Below are positions 43,695 to 52,672 of a stretch of DNA of 64,000 bases, one piece after another; position 1 is the stretch's first letter, and every line of letters begins with the position of its first letter. The translations under genes were made by a program, and so were the position numbers. The notes below the pieces were generated by a model. The model was not told where the DNA came from. It was given only the letters and a program-made list of their open reading frames with translations, and made no database searches. This DNA is from Kumtagia sp044326205 (GTDB lineage: Bacteria; Pseudomonadota; Alphaproteobacteria; Rhizobiales; Rhizobiaceae). The stretch is taken from NCBI RefSeq assembly GCF_044326205.1, contig NZ_JBIRCY010000041.1:1-64000 (forward strand), written 5' to 3'.

Positions 43695-44258
43695 GTGAGC
43701 GCTAACGAAACCATCGATCCCTCACGCCGTGATTTTCTCTATATTGCAACCGGCATGGCGGGTGTCGTCGGCGTCGGCGCAGTAGCGTGGCCGTTCATCG
43801 ACCAGATGCGGCCGGATGCCTCCACGCTTGCGCTTTCCAGCGTCGAGGTCGACGTTTCCTCGCTGACGCCGGGCATGTCGCTGACCGTCAAGTGGCGCGG
43901 CAAGCCAGTGTTCATCCGCAACCGCACGCCGGAAGAGATCGAATCTTCGCAGAAGGTTCCGCTCGACGAACTCAAGGATCCGCTGGCGCGCAACGCCAAC
44001 CTGGCTTCCGATGCCCAGGCGACCGACATCGACCGGTCGGCCGGCGCCGGCAAGGAAAACTGGCTGGTGATGGTCGGCGTCTGCACCCATCTCGGCTGCA
44101 TCCCGCTCGGCCAGCAAGGTGAGTATGGCGGCTGGTTCTGCCCGTGCCACGGCTCGGTCTACGATACTTCCGGACGTATCCGGAAGGGCCCGGCGCCCGA
44201 GAACATGGCCGTGCCGGTCTTCTCGTTCATTTCCGATACCAAGATCCGCGTCGGCTGA
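43695..44258 (+). CDS. petA: Ubiquinol-cytochrome c reductase Rieske iron-sulfur subunit
   Basis: A 187-aa Rieske protein of the bc1 complex. The N-terminus has a Tat-type signal anchor (PSRRDFLYIATGMAGVVGVGAVAWPF). The [2Fe-2S] cluster ligands are in CTHLGC (Cys130, His132) and CPCHGS (Cys149, His152), with Cys135 and Cys151 forming the disulfide. It passes electrons from ubiquinol to cytochrome c1 on the periplasmic side. The start is GTG 43695; an ATG at 43684 is out of frame. petB follows after 19 bases. Confidence 0.97.
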   Translation: MSANETIDPSRRDFLYIATGMAGVVGVGAVAWPFIDQMRPDASTLALSSVEVDVSSLTPGMSLTVKWRGKPVFIRNRTPEEIESSQKVPLDELKDPLARNANLASDAQATDIDRSAGAGKENWLVMVGVCTHLGCIPLGQQGEYGGWFCPCHGSVYDTSGRIRKGPAPENMAVPVFSFISDTKIRVG

Positions 44259-44277
44259 CGGTCCAGGGGAAAACATC

Positions 44278-45618
44278 ATGAGCGGTGGACACTCGACCTA
44301 TACGCCGAAGACCGGCATCGAAAAGTGGATCGATTCGCGCATGCCGCTGCCGCGGCTGGTGTACGATTCCTTCGTGGCCTATCCGGTGCCGCGCAACCTG
44401 AACTACGCCTGGACCTTCGGCGGCATCCTTTCGATCATGCTGGTGGCGCAGATGCTCACCGGCATCGTGCTGGCAATGCACTACGCCAACGACGCAACGC
44501 TCGCCTTTGTTTCGGTCGAGAAGATCATGCGGGACGTGAATTCCGGCTGGCTGCTGCGCTACCTGCATTCCAACGGCGCGTCGTTCTTCTTCATCGCCGT
44601 CTATCTCCACATCGCACGCGGCCTCTATTACGGCTCCTACAAACAGCCGCGCGAGCTGCTGTGGATTCTTGGCTGCATCATCTACCTGCTGATGATGGCG
44701 ACCGGCTTCATGGGCTACGTGCTTCCCTGGGGCCAGATGTCGTTCTGGGGCGCCACCGTCATCACCGGCTTCTTCACCGCCATTCCGCTGGTCGGCGACT
44801 GGATCCAGCAACTGCTGCTCGGTGGCTTCGCCGTCGACAACCCGACGCTGAACCGTTTCTTCGCGCTGCATTACCTGCTGCCGTTCATGATCGCCGGCGT
44901 CGTCGTGCTGCATGTCTGGGCGCTGCACGTTGTCGGCCAGACCAACCCGACGGGCATCGAAGTCAAGTCGAAGACCGACACCGTGGCATTCACGCCCTAC
45001 GCGACCATCAAGGACGGGTTCGCAATGATCGTGTTCCTCGCCGTGTTCGCCTATTTCGTCTTCTACATCCCGAACTATCTCGGTCATCCCGATAATTACA
45101 TCGAAGCCAACCCGCTGAAGACGCCTGCCCATATCGTGCCCGAATGGTACTATCTGCCGTTCTACGCGATCCTGCGCGCCATCACCTTCAACATCGGGCC
45201 GATCAACTCCAAGCTGGGCGGCGTGCTCGCCATGTTCGGCGCAATCGCGGTGCTGTTCGTCGTGCCATGGCTTGACACTTCCAAGGTGCGCTCGGCGGTC
45301 TACCGGCCCTGGTACAAGCTGTTCTTCTGGCTGTTCGTCGCCAACGCCATCTTCCTCGGCTGGCTCGGCTCGCGGCCGGCCGAAGGCGGCGGACTGCTGA
45401 CGCTTCTCATAGGTGAGTTCAGAGGTAATTACGTTGGCTACGCTCAGCTCTCAACGCTCTACTACTTCGCCTTCTTCATCGTCATCATGCCGGTGCTCGG
45501 CCTGATCGAGACACCGCGCCGCATGCCGAACTCGATCACCGAGGCGGTGCTGGCGAAGAACAAGGGTGGGTCCGGGCATCCGGCGGGCGCAACTGCTGCG
45601 CCGGACACCAAGGGCTGA
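44278..45618 (+). CDS. petB: Ubiquinol-cytochrome c reductase cytochrome b
   Basis: A 446-aa membrane protein with eight transmembrane helices. The haem ligands are in the two helix B/D histidine pairs (HSNGASFFFIAVYLHIARGL and FALHYLLPFMIAGVVVLHVWALH), and the quinol site motif PEWY is present in IVPEWYYLPFYAIL. ATG 44278 follows AGGGGAAAA, so the upstream open frame from 44119 is not used. The C-terminal tail of about 20 residues (KNKGGSGHPAGATAAPDTKG) is hydrophilic, as in other alphaproteobacteria. It works with PetA and PetC in the inner membrane as the proton-pumping bc1 complex. Confidence 0.97.
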   Translation: MSGGHSTYTPKTGIEKWIDSRMPLPRLVYDSFVAYPVPRNLNYAWTFGGILSIMLVAQMLTGIVLAMHYANDATLAFVSVEKIMRDVNSGWLLRYLHSNGASFFFIAVYLHIARGLYYGSYKQPRELLWILGCIIYLLMMATGFMGYVLPWGQMSFWGATVITGFFTAIPLVGDWIQQLLLGGFAVDNPTLNRFFALHYLLPFMIAGVVVLHVWALHVVGQTNPTGIEVKSKTDTVAFTPYATIKDGFAMIVFLAVFAYFVFYIPNYLGHPDNYIEANPLKTPAHIVPEWYYLPFYAILRAITFNIGPINSKLGGVLAMFGAIAVLFVVPWLDTSKVRSAVYRPWYKLFFWLFVANAIFLGWLGSRPAEGGGLLTLLIGEFRGNYVGYAQLSTLYYFAFFIVIMPVLGLIETPRRMPNSITEAVLAKNKGGSGHPAGATAAPDTKG

Positions 45619-45644
45619 GCCAGAGAATCGCGAGAGGGATTTTT

Positions 45645-46508
45645 ATGAAAACGATTCTCAAGGGCTTTGCCGCGCTCTCCTTCGCGATAGCCTGCTCGCT
45701 CGGCGCGGCCCATGCGCAGGAGGAAGGCCACAACGAGGCCGAGCCGACGCATTTCCCGATCCACAAGCCGGAGCAGATGGACTGGTCGTTTGCCGGCCCG
45801 TTCGGCAAGTACGACAAGGCGCAGTTGCAGCGTGGCTTCAAGGTCTACAAGGAAGTCTGCTCGGCCTGCCATTCGCTGAATCTGGTGGCGTTCCGCACGC
45901 TGGAGGAGCTCGGCTATTCGGAAGCGCAGGTGAAGGCGCTCGCCGCCGAATACACGATCCAGGACGGGCCTAACGACGCCGGCGACATGTTCGAGCGGCC
46001 GGGCATCCCGTCCGATTACTTCCCTTCGCCGTTCCCGAACGAGCAGGCTGCGGCTGCCGCCAATGGCGGCGCGGCTCCGCCTGATATGTCGCTGCTCGCC
46101 AAGGCGCGCGGCGTCGAGCGCGGCTTCCCGCAGTTCATCTTCGACATCTTCACGCAATATGCCCAGGGTGGCCCGGACTATATCCATGCGCTGATCACCG
46201 GCTACGGTCATGAGCCGCCGGCCGGCATGACCATCCCGGAAGGCACGCACTACAATCCGTTTTTCATCGCCGGAAAATCCCTGGCGATGGCGCAGCCGAT
46301 CACCGACGGGCAGGTCACCTATGACGACGGCGCGCCGCAGACGATCGACCAGTATTCGCGCGACGTCGCATCGTTCCTGATGTGGGCGGCGGAGCCGCAT
46401 CTGGCCGCGCGCAAGCAGACCGGCTTCAGCGTGCTCGCCTTCCTGGTTCTGTTCGGCGTGCTGATGTATCTCACCAAGAAGAGGGTGTGGGCCTCGGTTC
46501 CGCACTGA
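45645..46508 (+). CDS. petC: Ubiquinol-cytochrome c reductase cytochrome c1
   Basis: A 287-aa protein with a cleaved signal peptide (MKTILKGFAALSFAIACSLGAAHA, about 24 residues), the haem c motif CSACH at residues 72-76, the region of the sixth ligand Met (NPFFIAGKSLAMAQPITDGQV) and one C-terminal membrane anchor (GFSVLAFLVLFGVLMYLTKKRVW). It takes electrons from the Rieske protein and passes them to cytochrome c. It starts 26 bases after petB and ends the operon, with a strong terminator after it. Confidence 0.97.
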   Translation: MKTILKGFAALSFAIACSLGAAHAQEEGHNEAEPTHFPIHKPEQMDWSFAGPFGKYDKAQLQRGFKVYKEVCSACHSLNLVAFRTLEELGYSEAQVKALAAEYTIQDGPNDAGDMFERPGIPSDYFPSPFPNEQAAAAANGGAAPPDMSLLAKARGVERGFPQFIFDIFTQYAQGGPDYIHALITGYGHEPPAGMTIPEGTHYNPFFIAGKSLAMAQPITDGQVTYDDGAPQTIDQYSRDVASFLMWAAEPHLAARKQTGFSVLAFLVLFGVLMYLTKKRVWASVPH

Positions 46509-46529
46509 ACGTCAACGCGAAGAATCATG

Positions 46530-46564
46530 AAACCCGGCCAAGCTTTTGTTTGGCCGGGTTTTTC
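46530..46564 (+). terminator. Intrinsic terminator of petABC
   Basis: A perfect 10-bp stem AACCCGGCCA / TGGCCGGGTT with a 10-base loop, followed by TTTT, 22 bases after the petC stop. Strong and correctly oriented. Confidence 0.9.
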
Positions 46565-46636
46565 GTGCGCTTCAGGTCGAGGTATCACGTTGGCCGTGAA
46601 GGACTTTGAAAAACGCCGGCGAACAGCGAGCCTGAC

Positions 46637-47788
46637 ATGTTGATGCGCCTCAGGGATTGCCACAATTTCCACGATTTCCGCCGCATGGCGAAGCAGCGTC
46701 TGCCGGGTCCGATCTTCAACTACATCGACGGCGCCGCCGACGACGAGGTCACCTATCGCCGCAACACGGAAAGTTTCGAACATTGCGACCTCGTGCCGAA
46801 CGTGCTGCGCGGCGTCGCCGAGGTCGACATGTCGGTGACCGTGATGGGCCAGAAGCTGGCGATGCCGGTCTATTGCTCGCCGACCGCTTTGCAGCGGCTC
46901 TTCCACCACCAGGGTGAGCGCGCCGTCGCCGGGGCGGCGGCCAAATACGGCACGATGTTCGGCGTCTCCTCGCTCGGCACGGTCAGCCTTGAGGAGGTGC
47001 GCCGGATCAGCGGCGGCCCGCAAGTCTACCAGTTCTATTTCCACAAGGACCGTGGCCTGAACCGGGCGATGATGCAGCGCGCCAAGCAGGCGGGGGTCGA
47101 GGTGATGATGCTGACCGTCGACAGCATAACCGGCGGAAACCGCGAGCGCGACAAGCGCACCGGCTTCGCCATCCCTTTCAAACTCAACCTCGCCGGCGTG
47201 CTGCAATTCGCCGTCAAGCCGGCCTGGGCGCTGAACTATCTCAGCCATGAAAGCTTCAAGCTGCCGCAACTCGACGAGCATGTCGACATGGGCGGCGGCA
47301 CCATGTCGATCAGCCGCTATTTCACCGAAATGCTCGACCCGTCGATGACCTGGGACGATGTCGCCGAGATGGTGCGCCTGTGGTCGGGACAGTTCTGCCT
47401 CAAGGGCATCATGTCGGTCGAGGACGCCAGGAGGGCGGTCGATATCGGCTGCACGGGCATCGTGCTGTCCAACCATGGCGGACGGCAGCTCGACGGATCG
47501 CGCGCCGGCTTCGACCAACTGGCCGAGATCGTCGACGCCGTCGGAGACCGGATCGACGTGATCGTGGATGGCGGTGTGCAGCGCGGCAGCCATGTGCTGA
47601 AGGCGCTGTCGCTGGGCGCCAAGGCGGTCGGCGTCGGCCGCTACTACCTCTTTCCGCTCGCCGCCGCCGGGCAGCCGGGCGTGGAGCGTGCGCTGGATCT
47701 CATGCACATTGAGATCGAGCGTGGCATGAAGCTGATGGGCGCGAAATCCGTCGGCGCGCTTTCGCGCGCCAATCTGCGTTTCCGGTAA
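46637..47788 (+). CDS. lldD: FMN-dependent alpha-hydroxy-acid dehydrogenase (LldD-like)
   Basis: A 383-aa enzyme of the L-lactate dehydrogenase/glycolate oxidase family. FMN-binding and catalytic features: FNYIDGAADDEVTYRRNTESF at the start, SPTALQRLFHHQGERAVA, LKGIMSVEDARRAVDIG, and the active-site SNHGGRQLDGSRA with the catalytic His and Arg. It probably oxidises L-lactate, feeding electrons to the quinone pool; other 2-hydroxy acids are possible. ATG 46637 is used; an ATG two codons later is equally possible. It lies after the petABC terminator and before apt, with 62 bases to the latter. Confidence 0.9.
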   Translation: MLMRLRDCHNFHDFRRMAKQRLPGPIFNYIDGAADDEVTYRRNTESFEHCDLVPNVLRGVAEVDMSVTVMGQKLAMPVYCSPTALQRLFHHQGERAVAGAAAKYGTMFGVSSLGTVSLEEVRRISGGPQVYQFYFHKDRGLNRAMMQRAKQAGVEVMMLTVDSITGGNRERDKRTGFAIPFKLNLAGVLQFAVKPAWALNYLSHESFKLPQLDEHVDMGGGTMSISRYFTEMLDPSMTWDDVAEMVRLWSGQFCLKGIMSVEDARRAVDIGCTGIVLSNHGGRQLDGSRAGFDQLAEIVDAVGDRIDVIVDGGVQRGSHVLKALSLGAKAVGVGRYYLFPLAAAGQPGVERALDLMHIEIERGMKLMGAKSVGALSRANLRFR

Positions 47789-47850
47789 GCTCGGCGCTAT
47801 TTCCTTTTTTGCGCCGGCGGGCCACAAAAGCCGGGCATGGAGTGCAGATC

Positions 47851-48396
47851 ATGAAACCTTCCCTCGAAGACGCGCTCATCGCCTCGATCCGCACGATCCC
47901 CGACTATCCGAAGCCGGGCATCCTGTTCCGCGACATCACCACGCTGCTCGGCAATGCGCGCGCTTTCCGCCGCGCCATCGACGAACTGGTGCATCCCTAT
48001 GCCGGGACCAAGATCGAAAAGATCGCCGGCATCGAGGCGCGCGGCTTCATCCTCGGCGGCGCCATCGCCCACCAGCTTTCAGCCGGCTTCGTGCCGATCC
48101 GCAAGAAAGGAAAACTGCCGCACGAGACGGTGCGCGTCGCCTACAGCCTGGAATACGGCATCGACGAGATGGAGATGCACAAGGACGGCGTGGCGGCGGG
48201 CGAGAAAGTGATTTTGGTCGACGACCTGATCGCCACCGGTGGCACGGCCGAGGCGGCGGTGAAACTGCTCCGCCAGATCGGCGCCGACATCGTCGCGGCG
48301 TGTTTCGTCATTGACCTGCCCGACCTCGGCGGGCGGGCGAAGCTGGAGGCGCTCGGCGTGCCGGTCAGGACGCTGATTGCGTTCGAAGGGCATTGA
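47851..48396 (+). CDS. apt: Adenine phosphoribosyltransferase
   Basis: A 181-aa purine-salvage enzyme, making AMP from adenine and PRPP. Motifs: PKPGILFRDITTLL, GIEARGFILGGAIA, RKKGKLPHETVR (flexible loop) and the PRPP-binding VILVDDLIATGGTAEAAV. ATG 47851 follows GGAGTGCAG and gives the family start; the frame is open to 47809. Its position downstream of the bc1 genes is common in Rhizobiales. Confidence 0.96.
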   Translation: MKPSLEDALIASIRTIPDYPKPGILFRDITTLLGNARAFRRAIDELVHPYAGTKIEKIAGIEARGFILGGAIAHQLSAGFVPIRKKGKLPHETVRVAYSLEYGIDEMEMHKDGVAAGEKVILVDDLIATGGTAEAAVKLLRQIGADIVAACFVIDLPDLGGRAKLEALGVPVRTLIAFEGH

Positions 48397-48647
48397 GGGT
48401 GCTGGTTGGGTGCGTCTTTCGAGGCTCGCCCGCCGAACTTCGTGCCAAGTTCTGCGCGCTCGATGAGGGCTCATACCTCGGGATGGGAGCTGGAACCGTC
48501 AGGCTGCCAATCATCTCATCCCGTACTGTCAGATAACTCCCGGCTCGCCCGGACATTCGCGAGTGGCGATGTAAGCCACGTCGATCCTCGTCCCGAGATA
48601 CGAGCCCGTACGGAATCGGAAAAGATCACATAGCCGCGGATCACCAT

Positions 48648-49856
48648 TCAGGTTTGTCCGACGGCATCATTGGCAAAGTGACGCAACCAGACTTTTGTTC
48701 GAGATTTGTTGCGTGCCTCGTAGTCCCGGACTGCCTGCCCGAGATCGCCAAAAACCGGTGTTTCCTTGTCAGCGGCGATCTCGGCCAGCCGCATCGTGTA
48801 CCACGCGGTGATTCCTCGCTCAGGGGCATCGGAGAATCTGGGAAAGAACGGCTCAGGTTTCCGGTCTGCTTTCCAGAGGTCGGCAAGTGAAGGCTCAAGG
48901 ACGAGCGCGCGCGCAAGACCGACAATGTCAACCGCACCGCTTGCCACTGCGTCCTCGGCTTGCGCGCGCGTCTTGAAACCGCCTGTCAGCATAAGGGGCT
49001 TGGTCGTTACCGCGCGGGCGCGCTTTGCAAACTCGAGGAAGTATGGCCCGCGTCCCGTTCCGTCGGAGGCGGACTTTGCTCCGGGGAAATAGGTCCCGCC
49101 GCTGATGTCGATCAGGTCAACCGAAGACCGGTCAAGCGCTGCCGCCACCTCGAGCGCGTCTTCGTTGTCGAACCCGCCCTCGAGCTGGTCCGAGGAATTG
49201 AGTTTCACGGCGATGGGGAAATCTGGCCCGACGGCTATGCGAGTGGCTTCAATAACCTCCAGCAGAGGACGCATACGGTTGGCGATTGCCCCTCCGTATT
49301 GGTCGCTCCGCCTGTTGAACAATGGCGAAAGGAACTGGCTAAGCAAATATCCGTGCGCCGCGTGAATCTGTACACCGCCGAAGCCGGCCTGCTGGGCGAA
49401 CGAAGCGGTCCTGGCAAACTGCGAGGGCAATTGACGAATTTCGTCCAAGGTCATTTCCAGGCAGCGTAACCCGGGCAGATCGAGGGCACTCGGGCCTTTG
49501 GGGATACTGGTCGGCGCGTATGCAAGTGCACCAGCATGACCGAGTTGCAGCCAGAGTGTGGTGCCGTTTTCGCCGCCATGTCGGGCAAGTTGCCGGAAGT
49601 GGTGAAGGTCGGAAGCTTCGTCAAGGACCAGATTGCCGGGATTCTCGGCGTAGCCGGCGGTCAGTTGCACCTCACCGATTATGGATACGGCCGTCCCGCC
49701 TGCGGCCCAGCGCTGATACAGCCTGATCTGTTCCGCTGTCGGATGGCCGGTTCCGTCACCCAGGCAATCCGACATTGCCGACTTCGCGACCCGATTCTTC
49801 AGGGTCAAACCGCAAGGCAGTTGCAGCGGTTCGAACAGAGTCGCACGGTGTTGCAT
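48648..49856 (-). CDS. Old-yellow-enzyme-like NADH:flavin oxidoreductase
   Basis: A 402-aa TIM-barrel flavoprotein of the OYE family. Features: LFEPLQLPCGLTLKNRVAKSAMSDCLGDGTGHP at the N-terminus (FMN contacts), the QIHAAHGYLLSQFLSPLFNRRSDQYGG signature with the substrate His pair replaced in part, and FPIAVKLNSSDQLEGGF. It reduces activated C=C bonds or similar substrates; no specific role is evident. ATG 49856 gives a normal N-terminus; the frame is open to 49973. Its upstream side borders on a transposase remnant, so the promoter region may be of secondary origin. Confidence 0.9.
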   Translation of the reverse strand: MQHRATLFEPLQLPCGLTLKNRVAKSAMSDCLGDGTGHPTAEQIRLYQRWAAGGTAVSIIGEVQLTAGYAENPGNLVLDEASDLHHFRQLARHGGENGTTLWLQLGHAGALAYAPTSIPKGPSALDLPGLRCLEMTLDEIRQLPSQFARTASFAQQAGFGGVQIHAAHGYLLSQFLSPLFNRRSDQYGGAIANRMRPLLEVIEATRIAVGPDFPIAVKLNSSDQLEGGFDNEDALEVAAALDRSSVDLIDISGGTYFPGAKSASDGTGRGPYFLEFAKRARAVTTKPLMLTGGFKTRAQAEDAVASGAVDIVGLARALVLEPSLADLWKADRKPEPFFPRFSDAPERGITAWYTMRLAEIAADKETPVFGDLGQAVRDYEARNKSRTKVWLRHFANDAVGQT

Positions 49857-49907
49857 TAGCAATTCCACGACCAGGGTTCCGGCTTGCATTTTTGTCCGAA
49901 AACGCGC

Positions 49908-50092
49908 GGCACCGCAACACGACGAGGCCGCATTCCTCGCTCGGATACCAGACCCCGGCGGCTTTCGCCGCAAACCTCACCGCAACCGGCTACAGCGCTG
50001 CGCTATTTAACGGCTCCGCGCCTCCGCCGGTTGCTCTCTCCGCGCCATTCGGCGTAGCACAAACCGGCAAGGCTCTAATCGATGTTGGATGA
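49908..50092 (+). pseudogene. 3' remnant of an IS3-family transposase
   Basis: About 60 codons of the C-terminal end of an IS3-type orfB/DDE transposase, ending at TGA 50090-50092. The tell-tale stretch is HRNTTRPHSSLGYQTPAAFA, the conserved end of the integrase core, followed by a tail (TATGYSAALFNGSAPPPVA) seen in rhizobial members. Everything upstream, including the catalytic Asp and Glu residues, is missing; the DNA before it is the start of the OYE gene on the other strand. No terminal repeats were recognised, so it is an old fragment. Confidence 0.8.
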
Positions 50093-50214
50093 AACTTCAG
50101 CGGCAGGTCAGCCCAGACCAAAGGACGTTGAAACAGAATACTACGATTTTTGTTTCAAACCTCTGCGAAAAGGCCGTTTCGAACTTCGTTCACTGTTGAC
50201 GCGACAGCTAGTCT

Positions 50215-50595
50215 TCAACCGTTCCCACGTTCATAGGCGTCAAATAGATCGGTTACGAGAACACCATTGATCCGAAACCCGGCCAAATCTGCGTCTTCGA
50301 TGTTTGAGTGCGCCAGCGTGACGCCGCTGATGGTCAATCTCGATAGGTTTGCATTCGTGATGGCGGCTCCGGACATATTTACGTTGTTGAAGCGCGCATC
50401 CGCAAGGTTGACATCGTCAAAATCCGCTTTGCTCAAATTGGTGTCGATGAATTTCGCCTTGGTCAAAACCGCGTGAAACCGCGCGTCTTCGAGGTTTACG
50501 CCATCGAAATTAGCGCCCGAAATATCGGCCCGCTTGTAGTGAACCCCACGCATTTGGGGCCCGTCAAACGGATTGCCTTCCGCAGATTCACTCAC
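50215..50595 (-). CDS. Pentapeptide-repeat protein
   Basis: A 126-aa protein made mainly of pentapeptide repeats (A(D/N)LXX pattern), for example ADISGANFDGVNLEDARF, TNLSKADFDDVNLADARF and NANLSRLTISGVTLAHSN. These fold as a right-handed quadrilateral helix; some mimic DNA and protect gyrase, most have no known role. The start is GTG 50595 with GGAAGGAG seven bases upstream, which is much better than GTG 50658. It stands alone near the IS remnant, and its base composition is lower in GC than its neighbours, so it may be acquired. Confidence 0.88.
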   Translation of the reverse strand: MSESAEGNPFDGPQMRGVHYKRADISGANFDGVNLEDARFHAVLTKAKFIDTNLSKADFDDVNLADARFNNVNMSGAAITNANLSRLTISGVTLAHSNIEDADLAGFRINGVLVTDLFDAYERGNG

Positions 50596-50714
50596 TGCAA
50601 TCTCCTTCCGACAATTGATCTGTATCCAAGAGTGCCGGATAGCGACATCAAATGCCACTGTTCCGGGAATAGAATTGGCAATTCTGTTCCCGGTGACGAT
50701 CCGTCGATCCGGCT

Positions 50715-51182
50715 CTACTCCACCTTCACCAGCACCGCGCTGTCGAACTCGATCACCTTGTCGCCGGTCGAGTCAAACCCTTCCGAACGCAGCGACACCA
50801 GCCGCCACCCGGGCCGGCTGGCCATCGGGCGGTGGCCGAGGATCTTGCGGGTGTAGGACACGGTCTCTCCGGCATAGACCGGTTTCAGCCATTTCAAATT
50901 GCTGAAGCCGGGGGAGGGGCCGAATTCCGGCTCCGGGCCTTCGCCTTGCCAGGGGCGGCCATCATTGATCGGCGTGGCGAGATTGCACTTCATCCAGGCG
51001 GCCGCGGTCTGCCAGCCCGATGCGCAGAGGCGGCCGAAGACGCTGCTTTCCGCCTTGGCCTCGTCGACATGAAAGGGTTGCGGGTCGTATTTGACTGCGA
51101 AGGCTTTTATGGCCTCCGGCGAAAAGCTGTAGGCGCCGATCGACACCGTCACGCCGACCTGAAGGTATTCGTCGAGGGTCAT
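50715..51182 (-). CDS. MaoC-like dehydratase (second of a pair)
   Basis: A 155-aa single hot-dog domain protein. The hydratase-2 motif is seen in FAVKYDPQPFHVDEAKAESSVFGRLCASGW (catalytic Asp and His), and the C-terminal part includes NLKWLKPVYAGETVSYTRKI. It probably hydrates enoyl-CoA to (R)-3-hydroxyacyl-CoA or a related reaction. ATG 51182 overlaps the stop of the preceding MaoC gene by four bases (ATGA). With its partner it could form a heterodimer like the two halves of larger hydratases. Confidence 0.9.
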   Translation of the reverse strand: MTLDEYLQVGVTVSIGAYSFSPEAIKAFAVKYDPQPFHVDEAKAESSVFGRLCASGWQTAAAWMKCNLATPINDGRPWQGEGPEPEFGPSPGFSNLKWLKPVYAGETVSYTRKILGHRPMASRPGWRLVSLRSEGFDSTGDKVIEFDSAVLVKVE

Positions 51183-51637
51183 CCGGCGGCCCGCCGCAGG
51201 AACATGCCGGTGTTTTGCATATCGAACACGGTCTCGCCGTTCTGGTTGAAGAGTTCGAAGCGGAAGGTGACGAAACCAAGCGCAGGGCGGGACTGCGACA
51301 GGCGCCGCGCCGTGACGGTGCTGCGGCCGGTGAGCGTGTCGCCTGCAAGCACCGGCTTTCGCCATTTGACATGGTCGACGCCGGGCGCGCCCTGCGACGT
51401 GGAGTCGAGCAGGTAGGCGTCGCAGATCATGCGCATGAAGATGGCGCAGGTGTGCCAGCCTGATGCCGAGAGCCCGCCCAGGATGCTCGCCTTGCCGGCT
51501 TCCTCGTCGAGATGCATCGGTTGCGGGTCGAACTCGCTGGCGAATTCGATGATCTCTTCCGCCGTCACCAGCTTGCTGCCCAGCGGGATAGAGGCGCCCA
51601 CCTCGAAATCCTCATAGGCCCAACGCTTGTCCGTCAT
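51179..51637 (-). CDS. MaoC-like dehydratase (first of a pair)
   Basis: A 152-aa single hot-dog domain protein with FASEFDPQPMHLDEEAGKASILGGLSASGWH carrying the catalytic Asp/His of the MaoC family, and HVKWRKPVLAGDTLTGRSTV near the C-terminus. It is a paralogue of the following gene with the same layout and the same ASGW-x-T-x4-W/M core, and the two genes overlap by four bases. The pair may act on different acyl chains or as a heterodimer. ATG 51637 is the clear start. Confidence 0.9.
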   Translation of the reverse strand: MTDKRWAYEDFEVGASIPLGSKLVTAEEIIEFASEFDPQPMHLDEEAGKASILGGLSASGWHTCAIFMRMICDAYLLDSTSQGAPGVDHVKWRKPVLAGDTLTGRSTVTARRLSQSRPALGFVTFRFELFNQNGETVFDMQNTGMFLRRAAG

Positions 51638-51697
51638 GCGGCGCCCTCTCGCGAACTGCGTGGCCGCCCTAGCAGACGGACGCGGCGCTGACCAGTG

Positions 51698-52672
51698 TCA
51701 CAGCCAGCCGCGCCGCTTGAACCACCAGAAGGGCAGCACCGCCGCCAGCACCATGATACCGACGGCCAGCGGATAGCCATATTCCCATTTCAGTTCGGGC
51801 ATGATGTCAAAATTCATGCCGTAAACCGAGGCAACCAGCGTCGGCGGCAGGAACACGACGGCGGCCACCGAGACGATCTTGATGATGGCGTTCTGCTCGA
51901 TGTTGATCATGCCAAGTGTCGCGTCGAGCAGGAAGATGATCTTCTGCGACAAGGATTCTGCATGCGCCGTCAACGAGAGGATATCGCGCGACAGCGTTTT
52001 TACGCGCGCGCGCAGTTCCTTCTCATGAGGATCGGCAATGGTCACGTTGCCGAGGAAGCCGGCGACGCGTTGCAGGCTGACCAGGCTGTCCTGGATGTTG
52101 GAGATGAAAAGTTCCTCGCGGCCGATCTGGCGCAGGATGATCTGGAAGCCGAGGTCGCGCATCGACGCCTTCTTCTCGGTCGGATGGAAGATGCGGTGGG
52201 AAATGTCGATGACGTCGCTGCTGGCGCGCTCCAGCAGGTCGGCGAGCCGGTCGACGATGGCCTCCAGCAGGGCAATCAGGATCGACTGGCCGTCCATGCA
52301 GTTCAGGTCGGCATTCTCGGCACGCATCGGAAACGTCTTGAAGGCGCGTGGCTCGTGATAGCGCACGGTGATCAGCTTGCCTTTCGCCAGCACGAATGTC
52401 ACCGGCCCCATGACATGGCTTTCGCCATCGGCATGGGCGGGCAGCGTCGCGGTCATGAAATAGGCGCCGTTCTCGGAATAGAGGCGCGACGAGATCTCGA
52501 TCTCCTCCATCTCCTCGCGCGTCGGAACGTCGACGCCGATCCATTTCTCGATCGCCGCCTCTTCCTCCTTGGTGGGGCCTACAAGGTCGGCCCACACCAC
52601 CTTCTCGTGCATGTCGAACAGGTCCGGCACCTGGCGCAGCCGGTCCTTGTCCATGACGAAGGCTCTGATCAT
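51698..52672 (-). CDS. corA: CorA family magnesium transporter
   Basis: A 324-aa CorA-type channel protein. It has a long soluble N-terminal domain and two C-terminal membrane helices with the selectivity motif GMN in VYGMNFDIMPEL. The helix before it (SAAVVFLPPTLVASVYGMNFD) is typical. Transports Mg2+, possibly Co2+ or Ni2+. ATG 52672 starts it (MIRAFVMDKDRLRQ). It is separate from the MaoC genes (60 bases) but co-oriented. Confidence 0.95.
   Translation of the reverse strand: MIRAFVMDKDRLRQVPDLFDMHEKVVWADLVGPTKEEEAAIEKWIGVDVPTREEMEEIEISSRLYSENGAYFMTATLPAHADGESHVMGPVTFVLAKGKLITVRYHEPRAFKTFPMRAENADLNCMDGQSILIALLEAIVDRLADLLERASSDVIDISHRIFHPTEKKASMRDLGFQIILRQIGREELFISNIQDSLVSLQRVAGFLGNVTIADPHEKELRARVKTLSRDILSLTAHAESLSQKIIFLLDATLGMINIEQNAIIKIVSVAAVVFLPPTLVASVYGMNFDIMPELKWEYGYPLAVGIMVLAAVLPFWWFKRRGWL

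Noticed and set aside
48397..48647. Small frames on both strands between apt and the flavoenzyme gene
   Set aside because: No ribosome sites, no domains, and overlapping each other; the stretch is treated as non-coding.
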